IMG/VR virus record: IMGVR_UViG_3300023202_000247 | Location: 62,001-126,000 of that record | Strand: one strand, 5' to 3' | Origin: a virus | DNA length: 64,000 bases | Shown here: one piece after another, positions 15,009 to 21,650 of the stretch | How the letters are laid out: each line of letters opens with the position of its first letter | Numbering within the stretch: the first letter of the stretch is position 1 | Position numbers and translations under genes: made by a program | The notes under the pieces: model-generated | What the model was told of the DNA's origin: nothing | What the model saw: the letters and a program-made list of their open reading frames with translations, nothing else | Database searches by the model: none

Positions 15009-16283
15009 ATGAGCACAGTTGTAGTAATGAAATGTGTTTCCGCAGAAGATCATCCCAAGGCTGATGCCCTGCGCCTTTATCAATTTTCTCCCGGCGATGG
15101 TCAAGAGAATGTACAAATCATTGCCAACCTGGAAAATGTATATCAGGTAGGTGATCATGCAATCATTGCCAATATTGGTTGTATTCTCAAGGAAGATAAT
15201 CTAAATGTCAAGCCTGCTAAGTTTCGTGGTATTCCTTCATATGGAATAGCAATGGGTAAGACTGATAAGCCTGTAGGTACTGATCTAACCGATGAGTATT
15301 GCATCGAGCAAAAATCGCCGTTGCCCATTCAGAAGTGGCCGAAGATTGAGAGTCTTTCCAGCGTCCGTCAATATATGGTAGAGGTTGATGAGTTTCATCC
15401 AATCGATTACCGACCAAAGATAAAGATTGATGGGGCAAACACTTCGGTACATGTCAAGGATGACACTGTCATGGCTCAAAGCCGTGTCAAGATGCTCACT
15501 GTAGATGATGACCTGTACGGTTTTGCCAAGTGGGTTGATGCGAATCGAGACTACTGGTCTGCAATTTCTGACGATTACTTAGTTGTTTTCGGAGAATGGG
15601 CAGGTGAAGGAATTCAAAAGCGCAACGCTGCTGTAGCTAGCGTTAGTAAAAAGTTTTTTGCGGTTTTTGCAATTTACGATGGTAAGGGATATATTGTAAG
15701 CCCCGAGAAAATTCGTGCCCTTTTGCCAAAGCATGAAGACATTTACGTTTTGCCATGGGCCGATGAGAAACATACATTTGATTTCACGGACCGTGACAAG
15801 TTGCGTGTAACGGCTGAGCATGTAGCAAAGCAAGTTGCAATCGTGGAAGAGTGCGACCCTTGGGTCAAGAGCACATTTGGTTTGGAAGGTACGGGCGAAG
15901 GTCTAGTTTACTACCCTTTGCTCGAAGGCGATGATTATATTGATCAGTTTGCATTCTCCAATTTCGTTTTCAAAGCCAAAGGCGAAAAGCACAAGGTAAA
16001 GAAAACGAAGAAGCCCGTGCCCATTGATCCGGAAGTTGCTGAATCCATTGCGGAATTCGTTGATACATTTGTCACGGAGAATCGTTTGGAGCAAATGGCA
16101 ACGGAGTTGGGCTGTGGTTATGATATGAAAAAGACTGGTCAGTTTATCAAGCTTGTCATAGCTGACGTTCAAAAGGAAAGCGTTGATGAATTGAAAGCTT
16201 CCAAGTTGGAATGGAAAGATGTGGTGAAACCGGTGAGTAGCGCAGCCGTATCTTGGTGGCAAAAGAAATGTAAAGAAATATAA
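15009..16283 (+). CDS. RNA ligase with N-terminal OB-like domain (Rnl2/Rnl5-type)
   Basis: 424 residues from the ATG at 15009 behind AAGAGG; the open frame extends 33 nt further into repeat-family sequence. Residues 1-95 look like an OB-fold module (VVVMKCVSAEDHPKADALRL...). The nucleotidyltransferase core follows: motif I KIDGAN with the adenylated Lys at about 139, motif III-like YLVVFGEWAGEG (about 195-206), FFAVFAIYDGKGY, motif IV GTGEGLVYY (about 297-305) and motif V VFKAKGEKHK (about 321-330). Rnl-type ligases seal 3'-OH/5'-PO4 RNA ends with ATP, including broken tRNA anticodon loops. An N-terminal OB domain plus ligase core is the layout of the Deinococcus/Naegleria group. The gene sits inside the repeat-gene array. 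Confidence 0.88.
   Translation: MSTVVVMKCVSAEDHPKADALRLYQFSPGDGQENVQIIANLENVYQVGDHAIIANIGCILKEDNLNVKPAKFRGIPSYGIAMGKTDKPVGTDLTDEYCIEQKSPLPIQKWPKIESLSSVRQYMVEVDEFHPIDYRPKIKIDGANTSVHVKDDTVMAQSRVKMLTVDDDLYGFAKWVDANRDYWSAISDDYLVVFGEWAGEGIQKRNAAVASVSKKFFAVFAIYDGKGYIVSPEKIRALLPKHEDIYVLPWADEKHTFDFTDRDKLRVTAEHVAKQVAIVEECDPWVKSTFGLEGTGEGLVYYPLLEGDDYIDQFAFSNFVFKAKGEKHKVKKTKKPVPIDPEVAESIAEFVDTFVTENRLEQMATELGCGYDMKKTGQFIKLVIADVQKESVDELKASKLEWKDVVKPVSSAAVSWWQKKCKEI
15016..15051 (+). repeat. 36-bp repeat (intact copy within the RNA ligase start)
   Basis: Identical to 11766-11801. The two copies flank 3.2 kb of repeat-gene array. They suggest that the array grew or was inserted at the ligase 5' end with duplication of this segment. 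Confidence 0.85.
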
Positions 16284-16337
16284 GATGTAATTTCTGATTT
16301 CTATTGATTTGTGCTAGCAAAGTTGTAGAGTTGAAAG

Positions 16338-16844
16338 ATGGAAAAGCTACGAGTAGAGATTGATTATCATGGTACCAAGAGATATTACAAATGGGATACG
16401 TGTGAACTACATAATCCGTATGGTCCAGCAATTGAATATGAAAATGGATCTAAATGTTGGTATCTAAACGGTAAATATCATCGAGAAGATGGTCCAGCTA
16501 TTGAATATGCAAATGGATCTAAATTTTGGTATGTAAACGGTAAACGTCACCGAGAAAATGGTCCAGCTATTGAATATGCAAATGGAGATAAATATTGGTA
16601 TTTAAACGATAAGTGTCATCGTGAAGATGGTCCAGCTATTGAATATTCAAATGGATATAAAGAGTGGTGGGTAAACGATAAGCGTCATCGTGAGGATGGT
16701 CCAGCTGTTGAATATGTAAATGGATCTAAAGAATGGTGGATAAATGATACCAAACTGACAGAGGAAGAGTTTAACAATCGTCACTCTTATGCTGGCAAAG
16801 TTGTGGAGATTGACGGAAAACGTTACAAGCTAGAAGAGGTTTGA
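16338..16844 (+). CDS. MORN-like repeat protein, copy 8
   Basis: 168 residues, the longest copy in the array: cap, five units and intact tail. The 54 nt between the ligase stop and this start contain a mangled family tail (TGTGCTAGCAAAGTTGTAGA), showing that it was joined here by recombination. Just downstream (16847-16890) is another truncated cap with an early stop. Confidence 0.8.
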   Translation: MEKLRVEIDYHGTKRYYKWDTCELHNPYGPAIEYENGSKCWYLNGKYHREDGPAIEYANGSKFWYVNGKRHRENGPAIEYANGDKYWYLNDKCHREDGPAIEYSNGYKEWWVNDKRHREDGPAVEYVNGSKEWWINDTKLTEEEFNNRHSYAGKVVEIDGKRYKLEEV

Positions 16845-16895
16845 TATGGAAAAGCTAAGATTATAGATTAATCATCATGGTGACAAGAGTTCAGT
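16845..16895 (+). pseudogene. Truncated start of a further MORN-like repeat gene
   Basis: ATATGGAAAAGCTAAGATTA repeats the family start, but a TAG interrupts after MEKLRL and sequence identity ends within about 40 nt. It marks the right edge of the array. The interval from here to 16978 contains nothing else recognisable. Confidence 0.65.
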
Positions 16896-16978
16896 GAAAA
16901 GAATGTGGGGAAGTAGAAAGCAATCTAATACATTTATTACAATAGATGTAGACAAAGAAAAGTTATTCTTGTAGGAAA

Positions 16979-17260
16979 ATGAAATGGATAGCTGATAAAC
17001 TGTCAGGTGGAGAAACTGTGCAGATCAAACTGTCCGGTAACTCCATGACGCCTAGAATAAAATCTAGACAGTTAGTTATCATCGAACCATGCAAGATTGC
17101 TGATGTGAAGCAAGATGATGTGGTTTTTTGCAAGGTCAAAGGCAACTATTATTTACACTTAGTAAAGAAAGTTGGCGATGATGGTCGCATTCTAATTGGT
17201 AACAATCATGGAAGAATCAATGGCTGGACAAAATTGGTGTTCGGTAAATTGAAAGAGTAA
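16979..17260 (+). CDS. S24/S26 peptidase-like small protein
   Basis: 93 residues. KLSGNSMTPRIKSRQLVIIEP (about 18-38) matches the G-x-S-M-x-P nucleophile region of LexA/UmuD/signal-peptidase folds, followed by DDVVFCKVKGNYYLHLV and a late ILIGNNHGRINGW strand. It consists of the peptidase-like beta domain only, with no HTH. In this fold the general base is a Lys one strand later; Lys in VKGNYYLHLVKK is a candidate. It may be a regulatory protease or an inactive binding domain. Confidence 0.68.
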   Translation: MKWIADKLSGGETVQIKLSGNSMTPRIKSRQLVIIEPCKIADVKQDDVVFCKVKGNYYLHLVKKVGDDGRILIGNNHGRINGWTKLVFGKLKE

Positions 17261-17283
17261 CGTTGTTTGTTGGGAGTGAAAGA

Positions 17284-17751
17284 ATGATTCGTTTGATAAA
17301 TATCAAAGTAGTTGCTCATTACCCTTATGATTGGGGATTTGATGAAACGCTTGCAAAAACGGCATGTAAATATCTAGAAGGATTTTTACACAACCATTTC
17401 AGCGATAGATCGCTTTTTACTGAGAGTGAGTCTAAAAGATTGATCGGAGCCATCAAAACTGGCGTGATGATGAATAGTGTAATTTCTGGTTATGACATTT
17501 ATCTTTCTCATGAGATTTATACTTCCCTTAGAGGAAAGTTAAATCTAGATTTGCTGAGTTTTCACATGAACGGTTTCATCGAGGGAGCTTTTTATTGTCA
17601 TCATATTCAACCATATCCGGAGGGTCCCGATAATAAGGACTCTGTCGAATACAAAGCTTGGTTAAGGCTAGAAGAAGCTAAGAGAGATTTGGAAGATGCT
17701 TATGAGAACTTCAATATAGAAAAATTACCCGTAAGTATTGAAGACCAATAA
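17284..17751 (+). CDS. Hypothetical protein, 155 aa
   Basis: The start is set at the ATG at 17284, which has GGAGTGAAAG in front; the frame opens at a TTG 21 nt earlier. The protein is mixed alpha/beta with a charged helical C-terminus (EEAKRDLEDAYENF). No family recognised. Confidence 0.6.
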   Translation: MIRLINIKVVAHYPYDWGFDETLAKTACKYLEGFLHNHFSDRSLFTESESKRLIGAIKTGVMMNSVISGYDIYLSHEIYTSLRGKLNLDLLSFHMNGFIEGAFYCHHIQPYPEGPDNKDSVEYKAWLRLEEAKRDLEDAYENFNIEKLPVSIEDQ

Positions 17752-17767
17752 TCTTCAACAGTTTACA

Positions 17768-17777
17768 GTATCGTAGC
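17768..17777 (+). repeat. GTATCGTAGC repeat, distant copy
   Basis: Same word as in the 10 kb repeat cluster, followed by ACAGAACG. It lies in the gap after the 17284 gene, beside the degenerate lysin fragment. Confidence 0.55.
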
Positions 17778-17879
17778 ACAGAACGAAATCCATAATGCAG
17801 AGAACGTGAAGCATTGCTTCGCAAAAGGAGAATTGGTCAACCATATAGGTGATATATCTATGTGGTATGACAGTACTTC

Positions 17880-18108
17880 CGAATACCATTAAGTGGGGTA
17901 GCTACAAATTTTTGAAGGCCCTGTATATTATGGCGATCACCGTGGTCGCTTCCCCCTTGCCAAGATGGAAAAGTATAATCTTGGTGAAGATGGTGAATTA
18001 ATATATGTTATCTCTCGTACCGAGGGTGGCAATTTCATGGCCTACAACGGCTATGACAGATGCAAAATGACCAGGTGCTTTGCTCACTACGGTGAGACAC
18101 ACCATTGA
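17880..18108 (+). pseudogene. Decayed partial copy of the downstream peptidoglycan hydrolase
   Basis: Translation around 17888-18108 reads KWGSYK, then after a one-base shift at the T-run EGPVYYGDHRGRFPLAK and RTEGGNF. It aligns with the N-terminus of the protein at 18167 (IKWGKYKNYEGPVYYG...TATEGG). It has a frameshift, lacks the C-terminal two thirds and ends in a hairpin repeat. It is probably left by a duplication or replacement event. Confidence 0.72.
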
Positions 18109-18143
18109 ATCAAGTACTCAACATTGCTCACTACGGTGAGACA
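18080..18143 (+). repeat. Tandem hairpin repeat TTGCTCAC-TACG-GTGAGACA
   Basis: Two identical copies of TTGCTCACTACGGTGAGACA (18080-18099 and 18124-18143), each followed by CCATTGA. Each forms a CTCAC/GTGAG stem capped by TACG, a UNCG-class tetraloop. They sit at the junction between the decayed copy and the intact hydrolase gene and resemble recombination scars or RNA stability hairpins. Confidence 0.7.
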
Positions 18144-18166
18144 TCCATTGATGAAGGGTAAATTTG

Positions 18167-19327
18167 ATGACAAAAATTAGTGATATAAAATGGGGAAAGT
18201 ATAAAAATTATGAAGGCCCTGTTTATTACGGCAGTGTAAAATATAAATTGCCATCAAACCCATCTAGCGATGACAAGCTGTTAGCCGTTACTACCGCGAC
18301 TGAGGGTGGAACACTTGATGCAGTTCAGAGCTATGACTCTGGAATAATCAGTGTGGGTTTGATTCAACTAATTGAGGCAAGTTACTTTCTTGCCTCAAAG
18401 TTGATTGGATATACTATCTCAAATGAGCCCGGTTTGATAAAGCCTTTGCAACCAGCGCTTGATGCTTCAGATACCATTTTTAAAAACAATGGAAGACGTT
18501 GGAGATTTTTTGTTCGCGGTGATGAAGTTGACGAACTTCCAGAACAACGGCGACTTTTTTTATTAAACTCTAATGGCTATATAGGCTCTTGGGATGATGA
18601 GTCAAAAAAGCATTCAAAGTTGTGGATAGCTTCGATGTCTGATTTTTTAGCCCAAGATCAAGCTGTAAAATTACAAACAACATATGTTGCATCTCGTTTA
18701 AGGTCATTTGTGATGCCCAAAGTTAAGCCTTTTCTTTGGGATGGTAAACCTGATGACACTTGGGTTGGTGCAACTAGGGCGGCCTATGTTAGTTTTTCAG
18801 CTAATAATCCGCTAAGAGCAAGCCAAAGTTTAGATAAAGCTATAGCCGATTCCTCAGCTTACTCCAAGTGGAGCAAAGATTGGTGTATCAATATTATCAA
18901 ATGGTTGACGTTTGGTTCGGGAATTACAATCTATCCACATAGATATAATAAAATTAGACCTGTTATAGAGCGTATCTATAATGTGGATCTTCCAGATTTT
19001 GCTGAAGAGTTGAAGTCTCTCGACCTTGGTGGTCAAGGTATGTGGGACCCTCGAGAAATTCAACAGGCTCTTTCAGACTTGGGATACGATATCGGACCAA
19101 GCGGTGTTGATGGTAAATGGGGACCAAAATCAACAGAAGCTATGCTGGACTTTCAAAGAAAGCATGGTATCGTCAGCGAAACTTTAGGCTATCCAGATAA
19201 GAAAACTCGAGCCGTTCTAATCATCATGAGAGATGAACAGCTTAGAGAACCAACGATTGATCAGCTTGCATCTTATGCGCAAGGGCTCGGTATAGATTTG
19301 GCGAGAGATGAAATGTGGAATGAATAA
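18167..19327 (+). CDS. Peptidoglycan hydrolase with C-terminal PG-binding domain
   Basis: 386 residues. The C-terminus (about 285-345) is a peptidoglycan-binding type 1 domain: WDPREIQQALSDLGYD, GVDGKWGPKSTEAMLDFQ. The N-terminal part has a lysozyme-like look, with a Glu in TATEGG near residue 46 followed by YDSGIISVGLIQL. This fits a soluble endolysin or virion-associated hydrolase that opens the wall at lysis or entry. No signal peptide is seen, so release would need a holin. The start is the ATG at 18167. Confidence 0.8.
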   Translation: MTKISDIKWGKYKNYEGPVYYGSVKYKLPSNPSSDDKLLAVTTATEGGTLDAVQSYDSGIISVGLIQLIEASYFLASKLIGYTISNEPGLIKPLQPALDASDTIFKNNGRRWRFFVRGDEVDELPEQRRLFLLNSNGYIGSWDDESKKHSKLWIASMSDFLAQDQAVKLQTTYVASRLRSFVMPKVKPFLWDGKPDDTWVGATRAAYVSFSANNPLRASQSLDKAIADSSAYSKWSKDWCINIIKWLTFGSGITIYPHRYNKIRPVIERIYNVDLPDFAEELKSLDLGGQGMWDPREIQQALSDLGYDIGPSGVDGKWGPKSTEAMLDFQRKHGIVSETLGYPDKKTRAVLIIMRDEQLREPTIDQLASYAQGLGIDLARDEMWNE

Positions 19328-19580
19328 ACGATATGTAACAATTCAAGCTGTCTTAATTCAGGAAACAGATAAGGGCAGACAAGTTCAACCCGTTGATTTT
19401 TATGAGTCAACATGGGTTCCGAAATCTCATTCGGTTTTTATTGCTGACGATAAAGATCCTGATGTTGGCATGCTCTATGTTCCCGAATGGTTGGCTATAG
19501 ATCGCGGTTGGGTAGAGATTCCGGATCCTGATCCCTTCAATGGTTACCTTGATGCGTTCTTTGAAGAGGGTCCATTCTAA
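19320..19580 (+). CDS. Hypothetical protein, 86 aa
   Basis: The ATG at 19320 overlaps the hydrolase stop (ATGAATAA); an in-frame ATG at 19308 is the alternative. The product is acidic and Pro-rich at the end (EIPDPDPFNGYLDAFFEEG). Possibly a lysis-associated accessory protein by position only. Confidence 0.55.
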   Translation: MNKRYVTIQAVLIQETDKGRQVQPVDFYESTWVPKSHSVFIADDKDPDVGMLYVPEWLAIDRGWVEIPDPDPFNGYLDAFFEEGPF

Positions 19581-19631
19581 CCAATTTGTTACTAAAATGT
19601 GAAACCGGCCAGCCGTTCTATGCGATAAGAC

Positions 19632-19659
19632 TTGACAAAAAAGTCCTTGATGTCATACT
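19632..19659 (+). promoter_or_regulatory. Promoter of a short untranslated unit
   Basis: TTGACA at 19632-19637 and CATACT at 19654-19659 with 16-bp spacing. Only about 65 nt separate the predicted start from a strong terminator, so it makes a short RNA unless read-through occurs. Confidence 0.6.
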
Positions 19660-19665
19660 GAAGGC

Positions 19666-19730
19666 AGGGAAGCACGTTGATCAACGTTTCCTTGAAAGGC
19701 TCGGTGATAAATCACCGAGCCTTTCTTTTA
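19666..19730 (+). ncRNA. Short RNA with palindrome and terminator
   Basis: Predicted transcript between the promoter at 19632 and the terminator at 19694-19730. It begins with a 14-bp perfect palindrome ACGTTGATCAACGT (19674-19687), which as DNA is a good operator for a dimeric repressor and as RNA extends into a GGAA/TTCC stem. The terminator hairpin follows immediately. Either a small regulatory RNA or a decoy/attenuator unit. Confidence 0.5.
19694..19730 (+). terminator. Rho-independent terminator
   Basis: A perfect 14-bp stem, GAAAGGCTCGGTGA (19694-19707) with TCACCGAGCCTTTC (19712-19725), TAAA loop and a T-rich tail. Very strong. Confidence 0.9.
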
Positions 19731-19751
19731 TCATGATCACAAGAAACATCC

Positions 19752-19779
19752 TTGACAAACCTCCAATGATGGTTAGATT
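19752..19779 (+). promoter_or_regulatory. Promoter, TTGACA-N15-TTAGATT
   Basis: TTGACA at 19752-19757 and TTAGATT at 19773-19779, the exact consensus of this phage's promoter set. It starts transcription about 20 nt before the GGAGGACC ribosome site of the gene at 19810. Confidence 0.75.
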
Positions 19780-19809
19780 GAATAACATATTTGGTTATGG
19801 AGGACCATC

Positions 19810-20031
19810 ATGCGTTATACTGTTTCTTTTTGTGACAATCCAACTCATGCCGTGATTGGTTACATCTCTGATGAGAAGAGAGCCGGTATTCTAGCAATGA
19901 CGAACAATGAATTCCATGCCCATCTGCTGAAGAAACAGTTTTCTAGACGAGGTTTTGCGCTGGTTGTTGAGACTGAAAGTGGATGTTTCAAACGTCTTGT
20001 GGATAATCTGCCATATAAACATGGCAAATGA
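19810..20031 (+). CDS. Hypothetical protein, 73 aa
   Basis: ATG at 19810 with GGAGGACC upstream. The protein (MRYTVSFCDNPTHAVIGYIS...) looks like a small alpha/beta domain. It is the first gene of a promoter-defined transcript and overlaps the next gene by 11 nt. Confidence 0.65.
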   Translation: MRYTVSFCDNPTHAVIGYISDEKRAGILAMTNNEFHAHLLKKQFSRRGFALVVETESGCFKRLVDNLPYKHGK

Positions 20032-20326
20032 ACTAGATGAATACGATCAGGTAGCTCCAACTCAGCCGGCTCCTACGAGACAAGATGTGAGACCACAAGA
20101 AAGTCTCACAGGATTGCCGGATGTTGACTATATCATTCAGCTGTTGAATACCGCAAGTGCATTGCTTGGCGATGGTAAGACTGATGAAGCAATGCAAGTT
20201 ATGGAAGAGGCTAAGAAAAGAGTTTATGATTATGGTCTCGAGTTGCATAGAGACATAATTCATCTTTTTGCCTCCAACTATGAGAAATTTTGTAAAATTG
20301 CCGCTTCCCCCGGCCGCCCGTTCTGA
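20021..20326 (+). CDS. Hypothetical acidic protein, 101 aa
   Basis: Starts at the ATG at 20021 (MANELDEYDQ), overlapping the previous gene. A Pro-rich linker (APTQPAPTRQ) precedes a helical domain (DVDYIIQLLNTASALL...). No family recognised. Confidence 0.62.
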   Translation: MANELDEYDQVAPTQPAPTRQDVRPQESLTGLPDVDYIIQLLNTASALLGDGKTDEAMQVMEEAKKRVYDYGLELHRDIIHLFASNYEKFCKIAASPGRPF

Positions 20327-20335
20327 ATATTTCTG

Positions 20336-20363
20336 TTGACAATTGGTTAAGCTATGTCACAAT
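20336..20363 (+). promoter_or_regulatory. Probable promoter of the DUF7873-like gene
   Basis: TTGACA at 20336-20341 with CACAAT at 20358-20363 (16-bp spacer). The -10 is weaker than in the other promoters. The leader then has CACGGGGGTAAG before the ATG at 20402. Confidence 0.5.
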
Positions 20364-20401
20364 GAGCGGACATCAAGATCCCACTCACGGGGGTAAGTAA
20401 A

Positions 20402-21181
20402 ATGTCAGCACAAAAACTACATCTCAATCAAATTCTGGCAATCGAAAAAGGCCAGCGCACCAAGAACAAGCAAGACATTACCAAGGTTTATCAGCGTCTC
20501 GAAAAGAATGCGCTGCTGAATGGTATCATCGAGGACTATCGGCCAAAGGCTGAAGATGAAGAAGCCATTCACAAAGAGAATCCGATACAGCTGACCGTGT
20601 GGCAAGCTTTGTCTGATGCCAAGGCTGACTGGGTTGATTCATTTGATATCGTGGCTGCCAGAGATTGGACGAATACTCAGGCAAAAGCCGATGTCATTCT
20701 AGATGCGGATTCTACAAATCCGGTAACTCTTCTAAAAAATGTTCCGGTGAGTTTTCTTCTTTACTTCGAGAAGCAGCTCGACGATGTTTACACACTTGTC
20801 AAGAATCTTCCTACCCTTCCAACGGATGAGAAGTGGGAGTGGAGTAATGAAAGTAATTGCTTCATTTCTGACAAGAGTATAACTGAACGTAAGACTACGC
20901 TCAAGGAACCGCTTGTCAAGTTTGAGGGTAACGACAAGCATCCTCCGCAGGTAGATGTAATTGATGTCCAGAAGGTCATCGGCTATACTACCAAGCGTAA
21001 GCTCAGTGGAGCAATCCCTGCCTCCGAGCGTGAGGAATTGAAACGCCGTGTGCAAAAGCTTCAAGCCGCTGTCAAGCGGGCACGTGAGGCGGCGAACATG
21101 GCAGAGGTAGACCGCCAGAAGGTTGGCGATGCTGTCTTTGGCTATTTGTTCGAAGGCATGGAAAACTACCACGGCAAGTAA
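20402..21181 (+). CDS. DUF7873-like conserved protein
   Basis: 259 residues. The pattern LNQILAIEKGQRTKNKQDIT near the N-terminus, a middle VPVSFLLYFEKQLDDVYTLV and a C-terminal AVKRAREAANMAEVDRQKVG...VFGYLF matches my recollection of a widely distributed bacterial and phage protein family of unknown function (DUF7873). The C-terminal third is a long charged helix. It has its own promoter and a downstream CATGGG/CCCATG hairpin, so it is monocistronic, suggesting a dosage-regulated product. Confidence 0.7.
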   Translation: MSAQKLHLNQILAIEKGQRTKNKQDITKVYQRLEKNALLNGIIEDYRPKAEDEEAIHKENPIQLTVWQALSDAKADWVDSFDIVAARDWTNTQAKADVILDADSTNPVTLLKNVPVSFLLYFEKQLDDVYTLVKNLPTLPTDEKWEWSNESNCFISDKSITERKTTLKEPLVKFEGNDKHPPQVDVIDVQKVIGYTTKRKLSGAIPASEREELKRRVQKLQAAVKRAREAANMAEVDRQKVGDAVFGYLFEGMENYHGK

Positions 21182-21187
21182 AACTTT

Positions 21188-21206
21188 CATGGGTTTCTAG
21201 CCCATG
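21188..21206 (+). terminator. Weak terminator-like hairpin
   Basis: CATGGG (21188-21193) pairs with CCCATG (21201-21206) around TTTCTAG. There is no T-tract, so termination would be inefficient and read-through into the tRNA-like locus is possible. Confidence 0.4.
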
Positions 21207-21241
21207 GACGAGCACAAGCTCATTAATCAAAAACAAAAACA

Positions 21242-21334
21242 GAGTTCTTCAGTCGAAGTGTAGGTTCGAACCCTACCCTGCCCACATGGGGGCAGGTAGC
21301 CCAACTGGCAGAGGCATCTGGAGAAAGTAAACTC
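21242..21334 (+). tRNA. Circularly permuted tRNA-like gene 1 (3' half before 5' half)
   Basis: The 3' half comes first. It has TTCAG (21248-21252), a variable region, T-arm GTAGG-TTCGAAC-CCTAC (21260-21276), acceptor strand CCTGCCC (21277-21283) and discriminator A (21284). Five bases later the 5' half begins: GGGCAGG (21290-21296) is fully complementary to CCTGCCC, then TA at positions 8-9, a D-arm GCC-CAACTGGCAGA-GGC (21299-21315), and CTGGA (21318-21322), which can pair with TTCAG. Outside this, GAGTT/AACTC extends the helix. Position 26 and the variable region are longer than usual and no clean 7-nt anticodon loop can be assigned, so decoding identity is unknown. CCA is not encoded. Acceptor, T and D elements agreeing in permuted order are unlikely by chance. 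Confidence 0.7.
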
Positions 21335-21392
21335 AATCTTCGTCAAAGTATTGCTCGAAGATAACTGATGCTGGAGGAATGTGTAATCAAAC

Positions 21393-21527
21393 CGTGTAGA
21401 ACGATATTGTCGAAATGTCCATTCGACTTGGACCCTTCACACCGACATACTTGTTATGTCTTTAGTTCTCTTTTTACGTGAAGGTAGTGTAACGGAAACA
21501 CGCGACACTTGAAACTGATTCTACATG
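21393..21527 (+). tRNA. Circularly permuted tRNA-like gene 2 (3' half before 5' half)
   Basis: The 3' half has TGTCG (21408-21412), variable AAAT, T-arm GTCCA-TTCGACT-TGGAC (21417-21433), CCTTCAC (21434-21440) and A73 (21441). After 36 nt the 5' half has GTGAAGG (21478-21484, all seven pairs with CCTTCAC), TA, D-arm GTGT-AACGGAA-ACAC (21487-21501), G26, then CGACA (21503-21507) pairing perfectly with TGTCG. All four tRNA helices therefore form. Beyond the anticodon stem, CGTGTAGAA (21393-21401) pairs with TTCTACATG (21519-21527). The mature loop must combine CTTGAAA... with ...CGATAT; depending on the join it could read GAT, TGT or TAT, so identity is open. The short variable loop rules out Ser/Leu/Tyr class II. 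CCA is not encoded. Confidence 0.78.
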
Positions 21528-21589
21528 TTAAACGCTCCGTACACATTCTAAAGACCCCTGTCGGCACAGTGTCTGGCGGGACTAGTACT

Positions 21590-21629
21590 AGGCCCGGGAT
21601 GCGGTGAAATTCCCGGGCCTTCTTTTTTT
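21590..21629 (+). terminator. Rho-independent terminator of the tRNA-like locus
   Basis: AGGCCCGGGA (21590-21599) pairs perfectly with TCCCGGGCCT (21611-21620) and is followed by TCTTTTTTT. It closes a noncoding transcript of about 400 nt. The 60 nt before it hold a further AGAC...GTCT hairpin of unknown role. Confidence 0.9.
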
Positions 21630-21650
21630 CACATACACACGTGTACATAC

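Noticed and set aside
19586-19855. 89-codon open frame between 19580 and 19810
   Set aside because: It runs through a promoter, a strong terminator and a second promoter, and overlaps the start of a better-supported gene.
21277-21296. CCTGCCC...GGGCAGG as an ordinary terminator hairpin
   Set aside because: No T-tract follows, and the two arms are directly flanked by a complete T-arm and a D-arm in permuted order; a second locus repeats the same design.
21242-21527. Permuted group I intron-exon arrangement producing circular tRNA
   Set aside because: The flanks are too short (about 60-85 nt) to hold two group I core halves, and no P7/R/S core sequences were recognised.
21207-21629. Two-piece (permuted) tmRNA
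   Set aside because: Neither acceptor has the G3-U70 pair needed for alanylation, canonical D-stems are present, and no tag-coding frame with a resume codon was found.
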